Assembly: GCA_030691775.1 (NCBI GenBank)
Contig: JAUYDN010000089.1
Coordinates: 1-7,200 of the forward strand
Reading direction: 5' to 3'
DNA: 7,200 nt
Origin: Dehalococcoidia bacterium
GTDB taxonomy: Bacteria > Chloroflexota > Dehalococcoidia > Dehalococcoidales > Fen-1064
Numbering within the stretch: the first letter of the stretch is position 1; each line of letters begins with the position of its first letter. The translations under genes and the position numbers were made by a program. The notes under the pieces were generated by a model. It had not been told where the DNA came from, ran no database searches, and saw only the letters and a program-made list of their open reading frames with translations. Positions 6,594-7,200 of this stretch are shown in pieces.

Positions 6594-6619
6594 AAGCCGG
6601 TGGTGTTTCGTTTCGGCTT
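6594..6619. promoter_or_regulatory. Inverted repeat in the leader of the cluster
   Basis: AAGCCG (6594-6599) and CGGCTT (6614-6619) are exact inverted repeats with a 14-base loop. They lie inside the predicted transcript leader, about 28 bases before the first permease start. It may be a weak leader hairpin or an operator half-site pair. I recognise no riboswitch class here. Confidence 0.3.
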
Positions 6620-6688
6620 TCAGCTATAGCAATAAGTCAGGATGCAATACCAGCTAACTCATTACGCATAAGAAAATCGTGTGCGAGT

Positions 6689-6717
6689 ATCTTACTCTTA
6701 ACTTTTCAGCTTGTCAA
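6689..6717 (-). promoter_or_regulatory. Sigma70-type promoter for the transporter/oxidoreductase cluster
   Basis: On the minus strand a perfect -35 box TTGACA (6717-6712) is followed after exactly 17 bases by TAAGAT (6694-6689), which keeps the T1, A2, A5 and T6 positions of TATAAT. The stretch upstream is AT-rich. Initiation would fall near 6682, giving a leader of about 115 bases before the permease ATG at 6566. This is the best promoter match I found for the cluster. Confidence 0.6.
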
Positions 6718-6738
6718 TATACCGCATTGAATCATAAT
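6711..6738 (+). promoter_or_regulatory. Possible divergent promoter
   Basis: On the plus strand TTGTCA (6711-6716), 16 bases, then CATAAT (6733-6738): each box matches five of six consensus bases. Its -35 box overlaps the -35 box of the minus-strand promoter, because TTGTCAA reads as TTGACAA on the other strand. No recognisable gene follows on the plus strand before the window ends, so it may drive something beyond the edge or be a chance match in AT-rich DNA. Confidence 0.3.
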
Positions 6739-7061
6739 AATTGCGACCAAACAAAGAAACGTTGTTTTAGCAGCAAGATTACACAGAATCAAGGATGCTG
6801 GTTTTACACTGAAGGCTTTAGAACGATATGTAGCGGCAATGTAGAACCATACTATGAAGCGGGTAAGTTTTACGGGCTAGAGCTTTTTGTTACCTAAAGG
6901 CAGGTTCAATGATAGTGCACGCTCAAATGAACGTGCTTACCCACCCCCCGCTGATTAACGAATATAATATCTGGGTTGGATGTCCTGAACGTATGTGCAA
7001 CTTTGGCGATTGGAAATTGTAAACAGTACTATGAGATAATGTGGGCACTCGTGACTGCTAA

Positions 7062-7087
7062 TGTAGTGTCTCCGAAATAACTTGACA
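7062..7087. mobile_element. Possible insertion-sequence end relic
   Basis: The stretch TGTAGTGTCTCCGAAATAAC followed by TTGACA looks like the terminal inverted repeat style of some insertion sequences (on the other strand, TGTCAAGTTATTTCGGAGAC). It is bounded by TGTC and GACA. No transposase or second end is visible in the window, and the resemblance is from memory, so this is a weak call. Confidence 0.2.
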
Positions 7088-7186
7088 ATTACACATGGAG
7101 TGTGGTGCCACGGACGAAATATGAAAATGATGGTTGCAAAGGGTGGGAAAGCAAGATGACTGCCAACTTGCACAAGGGAGTTGAGA

Positions 7187-7200
7187 GGGGCGTCAGCCCC
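7187..7200. repeat. Palindrome cut by the window end
   Basis: GGGGC (7187-7191), loop GTCA, GCCCC (7196-7200) is a perfect 5-bp stem that reaches the last base. The left flank reads TTGAGA, so the stem may continue outside the window. The GAGAGGGG core resembles the TAGAGGGG arm of the palindrome at 2645-2674. Confidence 0.4.

Larger units (their letters stand above)
6721..7200. other. AT-richer right flank without a convincing gene
   Basis: Open frames of about 72 codons exist on both strands (around 6679-6897 plus and 6955-7173 minus), but their translations are rich in Cys, His and Tyr, match no family, and lack good ribosome binding sites. Base composition is more AT-rich than the genes. 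An imperfect hairpin lies at 6917-6936 (GCACG...CGTGC with an inner TC/GA extension and a four-base loop). Confidence 0.45.

Noticed and set aside
7082..7110. TTGACA at 7082-7087 as a plus-strand promoter
   Set aside because: At 16-18 bases downstream there is only GC-rich sequence with no -10-like hexamer.
1..7200. CRISPR array, toxin-antitoxin pair, or phage defence system
   Set aside because: No regularly spaced repeats and no characteristic protein motifs were found on either strand.

Overview
The window holds a four-gene cluster, all on the minus strand, between two stretches without convincing genes. Reading along the minus strand the order is: a DppB-type ABC permease (6566-5607), a DppC-type ABC permease (5592-4642), a family 5 extracellular solute-binding lipoprotein (4520-2709), and a large two-part flavin/iron-sulfur oxidoreductase of the 2,4-dienoyl-CoA reductase / trimethylamine dehydrogenase / bile-acid BaiCD type (2498-564). 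Coding base composition is moderately GC-rich. The flanks, above all 6600-7200, look more AT-rich. The lipoprotein with a Pro/Thr/Gln/Lys-rich linker, next to an anaerobe-style enoate reductase, fits an environmental bacterium such as a Dehalococcoidia-like Chloroflexota or another anaerobe. That assignment is inference only; the window has no phylogenetic marker.

Layout. 1-563: no convincing gene, but a dense group of inverted repeats in 34-193 and another structured element at 454-494. 564-2498: oxidoreductase. 2499-2708: 210-base gap with two hairpins just after the binding-protein stop codon, one of them a perfect 13-bp palindrome. 2709-4520: binding protein. 4521-4641: 121-base gap with a Shine-Dalgarno/AUG-UGA start-stop element and a perfect 7-bp hairpin. 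4642-6566: the two permeases, 14 bases apart. 6567-6720: leader and a good sigma70-type promoter (TTGACA, 17 bases, TAAGAT). 6721-7200: no convincing gene; a possible insertion-sequence end relic near 7062-7087 and a palindrome cut off by the window end.

How the genes may work together. The permeases would form the membrane channel and the lipoprotein would capture a ligand outside the cell. The oxidoreductase, fourth in line on the same strand, could reduce the imported compound or a product of it at a C=C bond. No ATPase gene (DppD/DppF type) is present, so the importer must use ATPases encoded elsewhere. The ligand cannot be named from sequence. The most interesting non-coding signals are the hairpins on both sides of the binding-protein gene, which could adjust its expression relative to its neighbours, and the structured repeat cluster at the left edge.
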